Program-made: the position numbers and the translations under genes
The notes under the pieces: generated by a model
Told to the model about the DNA's origin: nothing
What the model saw: the letters and a program-made list of their open reading frames with translations, nothing else
The model's database searches: none
Shown: piece by piece, positions 48,420 to 59,710 of the stretch
Numbering within the stretch: the stretch's first letter is position 1
Layout of the letters: each line of letters starts with the position of its first letter
Assembly (NCBI RefSeq): GCF_002878395.1
Contig: NC_061119.1
Span: 40,712,641-40,776,640 of the forward strand
Reading direction: 5' to 3'
Length of the DNA stretch: 64,000 bases
From: Capsicum annuum
Taxonomy: Eukaryota; Streptophyta; Magnoliopsida; Solanales; Solanaceae

Positions 48420-48908
48420 TTTAAAGGGACGTCTTTAAGTCGCTATCTGTAAGTGAACGACATATGAGACTTCCTAGAAATTGACAATCCTAGGGTCATC
48501 TATAAGTCATATTATTTGAAATAGGATAGTGTGCAAGATTTCTTATGAGTTGATAGTCCGTAGGTCATCCATAAGAGCAACGACATCCAAACCAGATAGT
48601 GTGCAAAGTTACCCTAAGAACGATAGTTTAAAGGTCATCTATAAGTCACAACTAAATCCTTACCGGAGAATATATGAGATTATCAAATTTATACGTCCAA
48701 AGGTTCTCTATAAGTCGCATCATATCCAGTATCGATTATGTGGAGAATTACCTAAGGACTAGCAATTTGAGAGATATCTATAAGTCATATTGTATCCAAG
48801 GTAGGATAATATGCAGGATCACCTAGAAGCTAGCAATTCAAAGGATATTTGTAAGTTGCCTTATATCCAACATCAAATAATGTGCCAGATTATTCAAAGA
48901 TTGACAAT
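48420..48908 (+). repeat. About 65-bp degenerate tandem repeat in module A
   Basis: About seven units marked by GGTCATCTATAAGTCA and GGATAGTGTGCAAG. More diverged than the neighbouring arrays. The module boundary falls in this repeat. Confidence 0.78.
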
Positions 48909-50181
48909 TCAAGAAGAATCACAAGAGAAAGATCATCTTCCAAAAACAAAGAGAAAGAAGACTAACAAAGACTTCAAATCCCCTCAAGTTGTGATCATCT
49001 CAAACAACTTTAACTGGGGCAGAAATTTTAAGGAAGGCCTAAAAATTTCCACTAAACACTGGAATATATTTCAAATTCCCCAGCCCAGAGGTCAAAGTCA
49101 AAATTTTAAAGTCACCAGCTGCGACAAAGACTAGGTAGACTAAATCTTCTGCTATAATAGAACTGTTTGAAGAACCCTCCAATAATGATGATGAGTTTTG
49201 AAAATCCTCCTTCGAATATAGTCAAAACCAAGAAGGATACATTTGTTGAGCTAGTACACGATAGGACTGGCAGAGATTTTCTAAAGCATTTACAGAAACT
49301 TTCAAAACTATTTCTAAAATTAAGACTACTTACAAAAATCTATACAAATCTTTTTTCAGTGATTGCCTAGGCATCAATTGGGATAGAGAGTCAGGAGTGG
49401 AAGTCCCAACATCGTAGAGTACCTAAAAGATGGCAAGGAGCAAATCAGGGATTGAAGGAGGTCAACACGGAGTGGTTTCACTCAAAACTAATCATTTTTC
49501 TGTGGATGCAGGGATAAGAACACAAAATGAAAATCTTTTTCAAAATATCCCCAAGCGAGTTACGAGCCACACCAGAGCATATAATGCTCAAGAACAATAT
49601 TTTTGGGTAGCTCCAAAAACGAATTTAATTCCCATTTATAGAGGACCTTTTGAATTGTCTATCTCATTTCTTGAGATCATGAAAGACAAATAAAGGCGCT
49701 TTATCTTTATGAATAATGTATTTAGAATTTTTCTAAAAAATATTCACTAGCAAAAGCTACTTTGTGTCTACTAAATATTTACCTTGAGCACAGGTACATT
49801 TAAGGTAATCGACACAATAAATACAACAATCAAAAGGTTCACTTAATAGGAGGAAGAGCAGAAAGTCATCCTCAAAATTCATCTTGGAGCAAAGCAAACA
49901 GTATTTGAGTAATCCTCAAACAAAGACTTTGCCCCATTTACTTGCATCTAATGGATTTGGTATTTAATTATTTCTTCAACAAGAAATGGTTAATAGCGTA
50001 ATAAGTCATTCAAGTCATAATGCTCAATATTCGTCATTAAACTATCATAAAGCTTGACTAGGGTCGCCATTAAGAGCGACATTATGTCTACTAACTGTCT
50101 AACTTGAGTACAGGTAGATGTAGAAAGCAAAATGCGGACAAATAAATTCAGGTAAAACTGTTTTCAAATCACCAAAAGAGT

Positions 50182-50753
50182 CATTTTATGTCATTTCCAA
50201 GAGGGTCATTTCATATCATTGCCAAGAGGACCATTTCATGCCATTTCCAGGAGGGCCATTTCATATCATTGCCAAGAGGGCCATTTCATGCCATTGCCAA
50301 GAGGGTCATTTTATGCCATTGCAAGAGGGCCTTTTTATGCCATTGCCGAGAGGGACATTTCATGCCATTACCAAGAGGGCCATTTCATATCATTGCCAAG
50401 AGGCCATTTCATATCATTTCCAAGAGGGCCATTTCATGCCATTGCCAAAGGGCCATTTCATACCATTGCCAAGAGGGTCATTTCATGCCATTGCCGAGAG
50501 GGTCATTTTATGCCATTTCTAAGAGGGTCATTTTATATCATTGACAATAAGGATATTTCATATCATTTCCAAGAGGGTCATTTCATACCATTACCGAGAG
50601 AGCCATTTTATGCCATTACCGAGAGGGTCATTTTATGCCATTGCCGAGAAGGCCATTTCATGCCATTGTGAAGAGGGCCATTTCATATTATTGTCAAGAG
50701 GGCCATTTCATATCATTGCCAAGAGGGCTATTTCATGCCATTGATGAGGGGTC
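50182..50753 (+). repeat. 25-bp minisatellite in module B
   Basis: About 23 units with the same consensus as in module A, but a different order of variants and some 24-bp or shorter units. It again creates long overlapping frames (50188-50544, 50219-50671, 50238-50522) that are not credible proteins. Confidence 0.94.
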
Positions 50754-50764
50754 CATCTAATATC

Positions 50765-51206
50765 TGTTGATACCTGAGACACAAACACTGGTGATGAGGA
50801 TATCATCAACAATCAAATTTTGTTGACACGCAAGACACAAACACTGGCATCGAGGATATCATCAGCATTCAAATATCTGTTGACACGCGAGACATAAATA
50901 CTGGCATTGAGGATATCGTCAACATTCAACATCTGTTGACATGCGAGATAGCATACACTGACGTTGAAGATATCATCAATATTTAATATCTGTTGACATA
51001 CGAGATAGCATACTCTGGCGTCTAGGATATCATCAGCAGCTAATATATGTTGACATGCGAGATAGTGTCATAGCATACGCTGGCGTCTAGGATATCATCA
51101 GCAGCTAATATATGTTGACATGCGAGATAGTATACGCTGGCGTCAAGGATATCATCAGCATCTTATATCTATTAACATACGAGATAGCATACACTGGAAT
51201 CTAGGG
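50765..51206 (+). repeat. 57-bp tandem repeat in module B
   Basis: About eight units, two more than in module A. One unit carries an 8-base insertion (GATAGTGTCATAGCAT near 51061). A near-identical neighbouring pair shows recent unit gain. Confidence 0.88.
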
Positions 51207-51239
51207 TTTCTCATTATTTTATGAATCAGCATATGAATG

Positions 51240-51835
51240 CATCAAAAACACATGATTCAAAGGGACGTCTTTAAGTCACTATCTGAAAGAGAATGACATA
51301 TGTGACTTCCTAGAAATTGACAATCCTAGGGTCATCTATAAGTAATATTATTTGAAATAGGATAGTGTGAAAAATTTTCTATGAGTTGATAGTCCATAGG
51401 TCATCCGTAAACCACAACAACATCTAAATTGGATAGTGTGCAAGGTTACCCTAAGATCGATAGTTTAAAGGTCATCCATAAGTCACAACTAAATCCTTAT
51501 CGGAGAATATACTAGATTATCGAATTGATACGTCCAAGGGTTCTCTATAAGCCACGTCATATCTAGTATTGATTATGTGTAGGATTACCCAAGGACTAGA
51601 AATTTGAGAGATATCTATAAGTCATATTGTACCCAAGGTCGGATACATTAGGTATACCAGAGAGTTAATGATTGGAGGGATATTTGTAAGCCAACTCTTA
51701 TCCAAGGTTGGATAATGTGCCAAATCACCTAGAACCTAGCAATTAAAAGGATATTTGTAAGCCGTTTAGTATCCAACATCAAATTATATGCCAGATTATT
51801 CAAAGATTGACAATTCAAGGAGAATCTATAAGTCG
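51240..51835 (+). repeat. About 65-bp degenerate tandem repeat in module B
   Basis: About nine units with GGTCATC-ATAAGTCA and GGATAATGTGC. It ends near GACAATTCAAGGAGAATC, the same phase at which module A passes into module B. Confidence 0.78.
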
Positions 51836-53089
51836 TATCGATACAATAGATGTGCAAGACTTACCCTATGTCATATGCAAAGAATCATTGTCTGAAATTG
51901 AAGAGGTTACCATTCCACATACAACCAGCATTATAGGTGACCAAAAGTGTTGTCGTATCACATAAGATTACACAGTTGCAGAGACTATTTTGTATAAAGT
52001 GTTGTCGTCTGAATAGGCCACCCTACTTTGAAGACATATTCAATCCACAAATGAGATAATTATGCAAAAACCAAGAGGTTTGTTGTGTCTATTATTGCAA
52101 GTTATTTCCTTTCAAATAGGTACATGAGAGGATAACTTCACGCAATAACTCACATGGAGATATGGTAAAAGACTACATACCTCTTTCGTGAATTATAATT
52201 AGCACTAACACTTTTTGTTTGAAACATTGTCGGGAGCATCCGAGAGGATGAAAATCTCAACTCAAAACCACAGGTGCAGACGACTCCAGATAGGACGTAG
52301 CACAACGTGAAACTCTTTCTTAGCAGCAAAATGGGACATAGTCTAGAGAGGGACATCAAACTCTTTAGATGCGAGCTAAAGGATGATCACCACCACCATC
52401 CAACCACACCCCAATTAGAAGGCTTGTGGGTATTTTCGGATATTCTGGTTTTAGCTTCACCATCGAAATATTCCTAAGCTCATACCGAGGGTAACTTTTT
52501 CTTTCTTTTAAATCTAGGTGACAACATACTTAGAGTTTTCGAAATTATGTCTTGGTAAGTTCTTATCTATGTGTGTGAAGGATCCCACATTCATGGTTAA
52601 GAGGTTACAACTTTTTCACAACTCGATCAATTTGTCACTCATTCTGAGTCAACGATCGTCTAAAATAAAAGACTACCTATTCTACCGATCAAGTCGAACT
52701 ACAAGCAGTATGATTCCCTTAGTCGTGGGGATATGTAGGCTAGGATCTTTGTTGAAAACTCAACTGCATACCAACCCCCCCCCCCCCCTCCCCAAATCCC
52801 TTTATTTTCTAACTTTTCAATTTTAGTAAAAACTTTAAAATTGAGATAGCTGGTGAATCTTTTAAAATCGTGCTCTAAATCAAGCTTTATGAACTATAAG
52901 TGGCCTAAATTCTCATGTAACCTGATATATGTAGAAAACCTGATACCGAGGTCCGACCATAACTCTATGAAACTCGTGCGAAAGCCAACCTCTTTCAGAT
53001 TTGAATTTATGGTTGGACAAAAATTAGGAACATCAACCTCCCTTTGCCCAGGGTTACTTGCATCCACCCTACTCAAAGGGAGGGGCAGT
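51836..53089 (+). other. OG 3' region and polypurine tract
   Basis: No supported gene; the frames at 52518-52826 and 52853-53095 have no domain. A C-run near 52780-52790 is probably prone to slippage. GTGGGGATATGTAGGCTAGG near 52727 is another single copy of the GATACGTAGGC motif. The polypurine tract AAAGGGAGGGGCAG (53076-53088) abuts the 3' LTR. Confidence 0.65.
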
Positions 53090-56000
53090 TGTTGACACCT
53101 AATTTTTGTCCTCTGTGACTAAATTTAATCCTGAGTTTATTCGGTCTTTAATAAAATTGAAATATTTATTTTATCCAAATAAAAAAATTTCAAATTTTTT
53201 TGTGCATAATTTTGTCATTTTAAGTAGCGGTTATATATTATTGTGTTCAGTTATAAGCGATTATATAATTTGATTACTTAAATATTTATTCTATGGAATA
53301 TTGGATTTTAATTAAGGATTATTTTGAAATAAATATAATGATTAAAATCTTGATTTTAATATAATATATTATTAAAATAATTTATTTGGATAAATATGCA
53401 TTTGATTTTATTAAATCAAGAAGCTCGGGATTAAAAGAAGTATTAATTCGTATCGAATTTCAATTTAATTTAGTCAATCTATTAGATTGGCCATAATTGA
53501 AAACAAATTGGCCATAATTGCAATGCAATCCGTCAATTGATTTTTAATTTGATCAAAATTAAATGAATATGGCTAAATTTTAAACCCCAATTGAGGTTAT
53601 ATTTTAAATAACCCAAAAATTCCCAAAAACTCTCATAACTTCTACCCAATTTCCATCAAAAAATAATCTTAAATTGTACTACATTATACTATTCCCCCCC
53701 CCCCCCATTTTGTACTTTCTCAATTTGTAAATTCAAAAATTATACTACATTGTATAATTTCCCCCTACATTATCTTCCACCTCACCTTATCTTTAATTTT
53801 AAAATTCCAAAAACACCCCTAAATGGCTTTTCTCCAACATTGGTGGATGACAAGAAATAAATCCTCATCCTTTCCTATAAATACTTTCTTCCACATTAGT
53901 GGAGGAAAGAAAAGAAAATCACATTCTCTCCTATAAATACTACTACTACTTTTATAGAAAGGGAGTAGAAAAGTACTAAAAAAAGAGGCTAGAAAGGTGA
54001 AAAATCGTTTTGAACAAAATAGTTATTTTTATTTAGTAAAATTTTTTATTTCATAGAGTTGGTCGGCTAATCAAAATTTTTGAGTTGCCAGCGGCGTTTA
54101 TTGATGGTGGTTGATTCCGAAAAATCTCATAGTTTCGTTTAGCTGCCCTCAAAAAGATAAACACAGCTTTTTTTTTTTTAGTTTTATTATCATTTTCTTC
54201 TTCATCTTTTTCTTCTTCATAATTTGTAGTTATAATTTTGTTTGCTGGGATTGTTTGCTGTAGATGGCCTTGAAGGCCATAGAATGTTGTGGTAACAATA
54301 TTTTAATTATTTTCATGTTCATGATATGAAAATGAGTAATCAATAGTTGTACGTGCCTTTTTTGACTTTATTCTTTGATTATTATAGATAAAGTTTCAAT
54401 CGTTGCTTAAAAGATGTGTTTATGCTTTGTTTAAACTCATTGTTGATAGATATGTTTGTTTTTAGCATTAAAGTTATTTTCTTTTTGTTGAAAAGAATAG
54501 TTAATATTGATTGTTTCACCTTTTTACATTATTCTTTGATTATTTTGGATAAAGTTTAGATCTTTGCTTGAAAAACATACCTATGTCTTGTTTAAATTCA
54601 TTGTTGGTCGATATATTTGTTTTTAGCATGCACAGTTATTTCTTTTATGTTGAAAAGAATAGTTAATATTGATTGTTTTGTCTTTTGACCTTATTCTTTG
54701 ATTATTTAGGATAAAGTTTAGATCTTTGCTTGAAAAACATACCCATGTCTTGTTTAAATTCATTGTTGGTAGATATATTTGTTTTTAGCATGCAAAGTTA
54801 TTTTCTTTATGTTGAAAAGAATAGTTAATATTGATTGTTTTGCCTTTTGACTTTATTCTTTGATTGTTATGTATAAAGTTTTGATCTTTGCTCAAAAGAT
54901 GAACTCATGCCTTGTTTAAATTCATTGTTGGCGGATATGTTTGTTTAGCATGTAAAGTTGTTTCTTTTATGTTAGAAAAATAGTTATTATTGTTTGTTTC
55001 TCCTTAATAAAAAATAGTAATTGTTAAGTCAAAAATTTATCATTTGCTTGCTAATTATTTTAATGGATTTCAAAATCCTCATATAAGAGATGAAGTTCTA
55101 GCTTTACTTTCCATCTAAGATGTTTATTCCTCTTTTGTTCGCATATTGTCTTGTCAAAATAATGAGAAAGTTCGGACTTTTGTGGCTAAATAGAATTATT
55201 TGGATATTTTTGACTCATGCATAGTATGATTGTTGAACGATATTTCACTTTTAGTGATGCTAAACTTTTATTCTTATTTTCTTACTCCGAATTGTTATAT
55301 GTGCTCTTTGTGTGTAAAGACTTGATGCATGTCTCTCTTTTATTCATAAAATCAAAAGAGAATCAACGATGTCTTAGAAAAATAAACTATAGGCCGTTAC
55401 ATATTTTTCCCTAAAATGTTGGTTGTAATTTAGATGTATGAATCTTCATTAATGTCGTCTTAATTGAAATTTAAGGATTCTCTTTCTTGAAAAATTAACC
55501 TTTATTTTATTTTGTTATATGGATTAGTGTCTATGTTTGTTCAATTTTAGAAGTCATGGTAATTTTTCTTATTGCCTCATCCCTTACTTTCGGAAGCTTG
55601 CGTTGTTTGTTCTCGCATTAATTCATTGAATACGACCTTCTTCTTTTTACCTTTATTCATTCTTAATATGAACATAAATCATGAGGCATGTAAGTGGATC
55701 TCTTTACTTTGCATTTTATCTGTTGACTCTAATTCTTGTTATACTTGTGCAAGTGTGCTATCATTGTCATTCAAAAATTGGTTCTTGATATTTTTTTTCT
55801 TTGAAATATGTCACTTTTATGCCTTGAATGTATATTAATTTCTTTATTTTTTCTTTGCATGCAAAAAACGTCTCGAGTCCAAATGGACTCTTCTCCTCTT
55901 GCATTTCATAATGGGCCAATGAGTTCCACCTCTTCGAGTCAAGTTCGAAGTTTAAACCCAAGGTCGACTACATGGTGTGAGGTCGCTAACAGACTTGAAA

Positions 56001-56581
56001 AGTCTCGATTTTTATTAGTATCTTCTTTTTACTTAGTCATTTATTTATTCATTTATTTGGGACCTCGAAGCCAGGGTTGTATTCTAATATAGGTGAAGTA
56101 GATTGTGGGCCAAAAGGGCTCGAAAATATAGATTAGGACAGGTGATGATGGGCCGAAAGCCCAAATTAGTTTAGGACAGATTTATTGGTTTATGCCTAAC
56201 GGTTTAAATCTTCTAATTTCTCTCTTTCCCCTTTTATGTACTTATTTTGCTTATAATTTGATTAAACTTGGTTAAATTCCCTGCTAAGTCGTCACAATTT
56301 ATTTTTATACAAAACTTTTCCTAAAATCACTTTCTTTTTTTTAAAAAAAAAAACTTCTTCTTTTTTCAAAGATAGTTTTCAAACAGTCCAGATAACCACA
56401 AGTTAGCGGACATTTTAGGTGCCTTAAAAACCTTCCTAAAATGTAATAGGAACCGCTTACCTAGAATTTCAAAACTTAAACGATTTTTCTGTTTTGGATC
56501 ATTTTAAGTAATTTATAAAGTTTTCTTAATTTCTTTTCAAAAATTAAGTGGCGACTCTAAAAGCCAAAATTTCGCAAAACA
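53090..56581 (+). repeat. 3' LTR of OG
   Basis: 3492 bp, starting TGTTGACACC and ending TTCGCAAAACA. It has the same internal parts as the 5' copy, including the TATA pair (53876, 53932) and 161-bp repeats (about 54310-54980). A C-run near 53694-53706 differs in length from the 5' copy. Confidence 0.88.
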
Positions 56582-56629
56582 ATATATATATAAAAATTTC
56601 GCAAAACAATATATATATATATATATATA
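56582..56629. repeat. TA tract with a copy of the OG LTR end
   Basis: ATATATATATA is followed by AAAATTTCGCAAAACA (56593-56607) again, then a longer (TA)n. The last 16 bases of the LTR are thus repeated outside it, so the true element end could be 56581 or about 56607. Confidence 0.75.
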
Positions 56630-56633
56630 CTAG

Positions 56634-57893
56634 CCTAGGATACTTGCGTTGCACGTGTGTACCACATTAATAATAAAATTATGTATATAAAGTGAGCAAA
56701 TTATTACGTGTGTGAATTATATCATTAAGCACATAACTTTAAAAAACTACATAAATATTACTAAGCAATATATTTGAGTTACAAAATAAAAAAATTTAAT
56801 CAATTTCTAAGCATATTACATAAATAATATACTTGATAAATTAGTAAGCTCCAAGTTAAAAGAGTCGATTATAACCTTAAACTTCATCATACAAATAAAA
56901 GCTCAAAACTATTTGTTAAGATATCTCTCTCCTTCTGATATATAACCATAGTTTGTAGTCTTGCAATTATTTGAAGCATATCTGGATCTTCATTAAATCA
57001 TCATCCATGTCCTTAAAATATGGTGAGCTAATCTTGCTTCTAATTGATCGGATTGAATAACTTTCTTAGTTCTGCTTCCATCTTTGCATTGGAAGCTTGA
57101 ACTGTTTACGATTGCTATAAAAAATTATTAATGTATAATATTAATAATGAAAAAATGATACAATCTATTCAAATATTGTGTTTACTAAAACAACACATTA
57201 TGATATAATATAATAAAATACAATACGTTGCATTATGAAACAATATGTAACAACCGTTCAAACAAATTAAATTGAAAAAAAATGAATACATTACAAAACA
57301 AAATCAAATCACATATAAAAAAATTAAAAATTTCTGCAATAAAATAAAAAGTAAAGGAATAAAAGTTAGGAACATAAATTAAATGTAAATACGACATATA
57401 GCGTAGAATAGTTGTAGATATATGACTTGTTGGGAAGGAAGATTCTGAATGAATGCTTTGTGATCAAAATAATTGGGACATATGTAAGCACGTAACCCAT
57501 TTTACAGACTCCTAATCAAATTTTATAACCATAACTTCAGTAATTACATGTACATTATTTTTAAATTTAGGTGAATCACGTATGTACCTTCTAATTGAAA
57601 ATTGAAAATTGGGTATTATTGAGTTTGGTTTTATCACTCTTATGGGTGACATTAAATAAAAATTAATATTTCCTTCATTAACGTCTTTTCTTATGGAGAA
57701 AATTTAAGAATCTTATCATAAAATTAGGGCTCTTTAATTTTTAAAGTATATTTTTTCTCACCACAAATTTTAAAAATCATCATTTGTTAATTCTTCTAAA
57801 AAAATCTACATATATTTTATCTCTTACCATATATTTAGAATTTCTTAATTTTAAATATTATAAAAATAATTAAATATTAATTTAAAAAATATT
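56634..57893 (-). other. Helitron body, 3' half
   Basis: AT-rich and without an intact gene. On the minus strand, 57110-56930 reads as a short coding-like stretch (SSFQCKDGSRTKKVIQSDQL) with stops after it. It could be a captured gene scrap; not recognised. Confidence 0.35.
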
Positions 57894-57898
57894 AAATA

Positions 57899-58321
57899 TG
57901 TTAGGTTTTTGCCCTGATTTTCTTACTATATTTAAGTTTTACTTTTTCTTAGAAGGAAAAATAAAAGTTACCATAATTACTTTTACTTTTTCTGAAAGAA
58001 AAAATATAATTCTTTTCCATATTTGGCTAACCTCTTTCTTGGAGAAAAGGTTTTGGACATCTATAAATAGAAGACCCCCTTCTCATACCATAACACAATA
58101 GCATCCACAATGTAGTCTTTAAAAAGTCTTTGTTTAGGGGGAGATTTTCTCTCTCATTAGTTTTTATGTTTTAAATATTAGGTTTTATATGTAGGTCAAT
58201 TGACCAAATCACATAATAATATTGTGTTTTTAGTATGTTTTTCTTTGTCATCTGAGTCATTGTTTTTATGGTTTGTAACTAATAGCTTCCGCATGACGCC
58301 CTCTCGATTTCCAACCCAACG
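57899..58321 (+). repeat. LTR 1 of the short element
   Basis: 423 bp, starting TGTTAGGTTTTTGCCCTG and ending AACCCAACG (A to G at the last base). It contains a TATA-like CTATAAATAGAAGACCCCC near 58061. Confidence 0.88.
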
Positions 58322-58323
58322 AG

Positions 58324-58335
58324 TGGCATCAGAGC
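58324..58335 (+). other. Primer binding site of the short element
   Basis: TGGCATCAGAGC lies two bases after LTR 1. The second internal copy has TGGCATCAGAAC at 59194-59205. Confidence 0.8.
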
Positions 58336-58772
58336 TTACGGTTCAATGGTCCAATATTGTGGTGAGACGAGATTAAACAGGTTTAAAGTGGTTTTAAAAT
58401 CAAGCTGCAATAATTTAGATGATAATGAAGATTTTTTTTTCAAACTACATGTGGAGAAAAAATTTCAAACAAAATTTCAACAATCCTGTTGCTTATCCAT
58501 CTTTAAAACCAAAATCAATTTTCAACCCATACTTGCTTAAACGCTCGGAATCCTTTCAACTCGTGCATTTATTTTTAACGCATGAGCTCCACTCTTAACC
58601 TGTACTTACTTTCAATGCACAAGACTTTACTTTCAATTTTAACCCATATTAATTTTTAATCATGGTAAGCAGAAGTGATATATGAAGAATATCTATGAAG
58701 AACGAAGATCATGCACAAGAAGAAGGAGGATCAAAAATATTTTGGTGAAAATCAAGCCAAAAAGGGGAGATT
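58336..58772 (+). other. Internal region 1 of the short element
   Basis: Non-coding. It ends in AAAAAGGGGAGATT (58759-58772), the polypurine tract. It is shorter than internal region 2. Confidence 0.8.
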
Positions 58773-59191
58773 TATTAGGGTTTTGCATGATTTTCTTACT
58801 ATATTTAAGTTTTACTTTTTCTTAGAAGGAAAATAAAAGTTGTCATAATTACTTTTACTTTTCCTGAAAGAAAAAATATAATTTTTTTCCATATTTGGCT
58901 AACCTCTTTCTTGGAGGAAAGGTTTTGGACATCTATAAATAGAAGACCCCCTTCTCATACCATAACATAATAGCATTCTCAATGTAGTCTTTAAAAAGTC
59001 TTTGTTTAGGGGGAGATTTTCTCTCATTAGTTTTTATGTTTTGAATATCAGGTTTTATATGTAGGCCAATTGGTCAAATCACATAATAATATTATGTTTT
59101 TAGTGTGTTTTTCTTTGTCATCTGAGTTATTGTCTTTATGGTTTGCAACTAATAGCTTTCACATGACGCCCTCTCGATTTCGAACCCAACA
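58773..59191 (+). repeat. LTR 2 (middle) of the short element
   Basis: 419 bp, starting TATTAGGGTTTT (TG changed to TA) and ending AACCCAACA. It serves both internal regions. Confidence 0.88.
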
Positions 59192-59710
59192 AGTGGCATC
59201 AGAACTTACGATTTAATGGTCCAATGGTGTGGTGAGACGAGATTAAAAACGTTCAAAGTAGTTTCAAAATTAAGCTGCAACAATTTGGATGATAATGAAG
59301 AATTTTGTCAAACTACATGTGGAGAAAAATTTTCAAACAAAATTTCAACAATCCTGCTGCTTATCCATCTTTAAAACCAAAATCAATTTTCAACTCATGT
59401 TTATGGGCTCCAATTTTCAACCCATACTTGCTTAAACGTTTGGACTCCTTTCAATTCGTGCATTTATTTTTAACGCATGAGCTCCACTCTTAACCTATGC
59501 TCACTTTCAATGCAGAAAGCTTCACTTTCAATCTTATCAACCCGTGCTTCTATTTTTAATGCATAGGGCTCCAATTTTAACCCATATTAATTTTTAATCA
59601 TGGTAAGCAGCAGTGATATATGAAGAATATATATGAAGAACGAAGATCATGCACAAGAAGAAGGAGGATCAAGAATATTTTCAAGAAAATCAAGCCAAAT
59701 ATGGGAGATT
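59192..59710 (+). other. Internal region 2 of the short element
   Basis: Non-coding, 519 bp. About 70 bases more than region 1, mainly extra copies of a short unit around CTCCAATTTTAACCC. It ends ATATGGGAGATT. Confidence 0.8.

Larger units (their letters stand above)
46151..48908 (+). repeat. OG module A (about 2.76 kb)
   Basis: First copy of a direct duplication whose second copy is 48909 to about 51814. In order it holds a unique-looking stretch with AACAAAGAGAAAGAAGACTA, a middle part with GATTGAAGGAGGTCAACACG near 46705, a 25-bp array, a 57-bp array and a 65-bp array. Short frames such as 46097-46327 recur in both copies (48811-49134) but without a known domain. Confidence 0.85.
48909..51814 (+). 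repeat. OG module B (about 2.9 kb)
   Basis: Second copy of the module, with the same order of parts as A. It is slightly longer because the 57-bp and 65-bp arrays have more units. It starts TCAAGAAGAATCACAAGAG, against TCAAGAAGGAATC in A. Confidence 0.85.
39472..56581 (+). mobile_element. Giant non-autonomous Ogre/Tat-like LTR element OG
   Basis: 17.1 kb, bounded by two LTRs of about 3.5 kb. The LTR start (TTGACACCTAATTTTT) and the primer site (TGGCGACTCTGC) are typical of the Ogre/Tat lineage of Ty3/gypsy, where the site matches an Arg tRNA. A polypurine tract precedes the 3' LTR. The 10 kb interior has no gag, protease, reverse transcriptase, RNase H or integrase motif in any frame. It is filled with non-coding modules and tandem repeats. 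It must have used proteins of an autonomous relative. It lies in a (TA)n tract, so the target duplication cannot be told apart from the repeat. Confidence 0.82.

Noticed and set aside
50188..50744. Four overlapping frames of 67-150 codons
   Set aside because: Same minisatellite in module B.
48051..51206. TGTTGACAC in the 57-bp repeat as embedded LTR starts
   Set aside because: Only about nine bases match the LTR start; the following sequence differs.
47441..51835. CRISPR-like appearance of short regular repeats
   Set aside because: Units are contiguous with no unique spacers, and the context is a plant retrotransposon.
52518..53095. Frames of 102 and 80 codons near the end of OG
   Set aside because: No domain, one runs into the polypurine tract and LTR; not supported as gag or pol.
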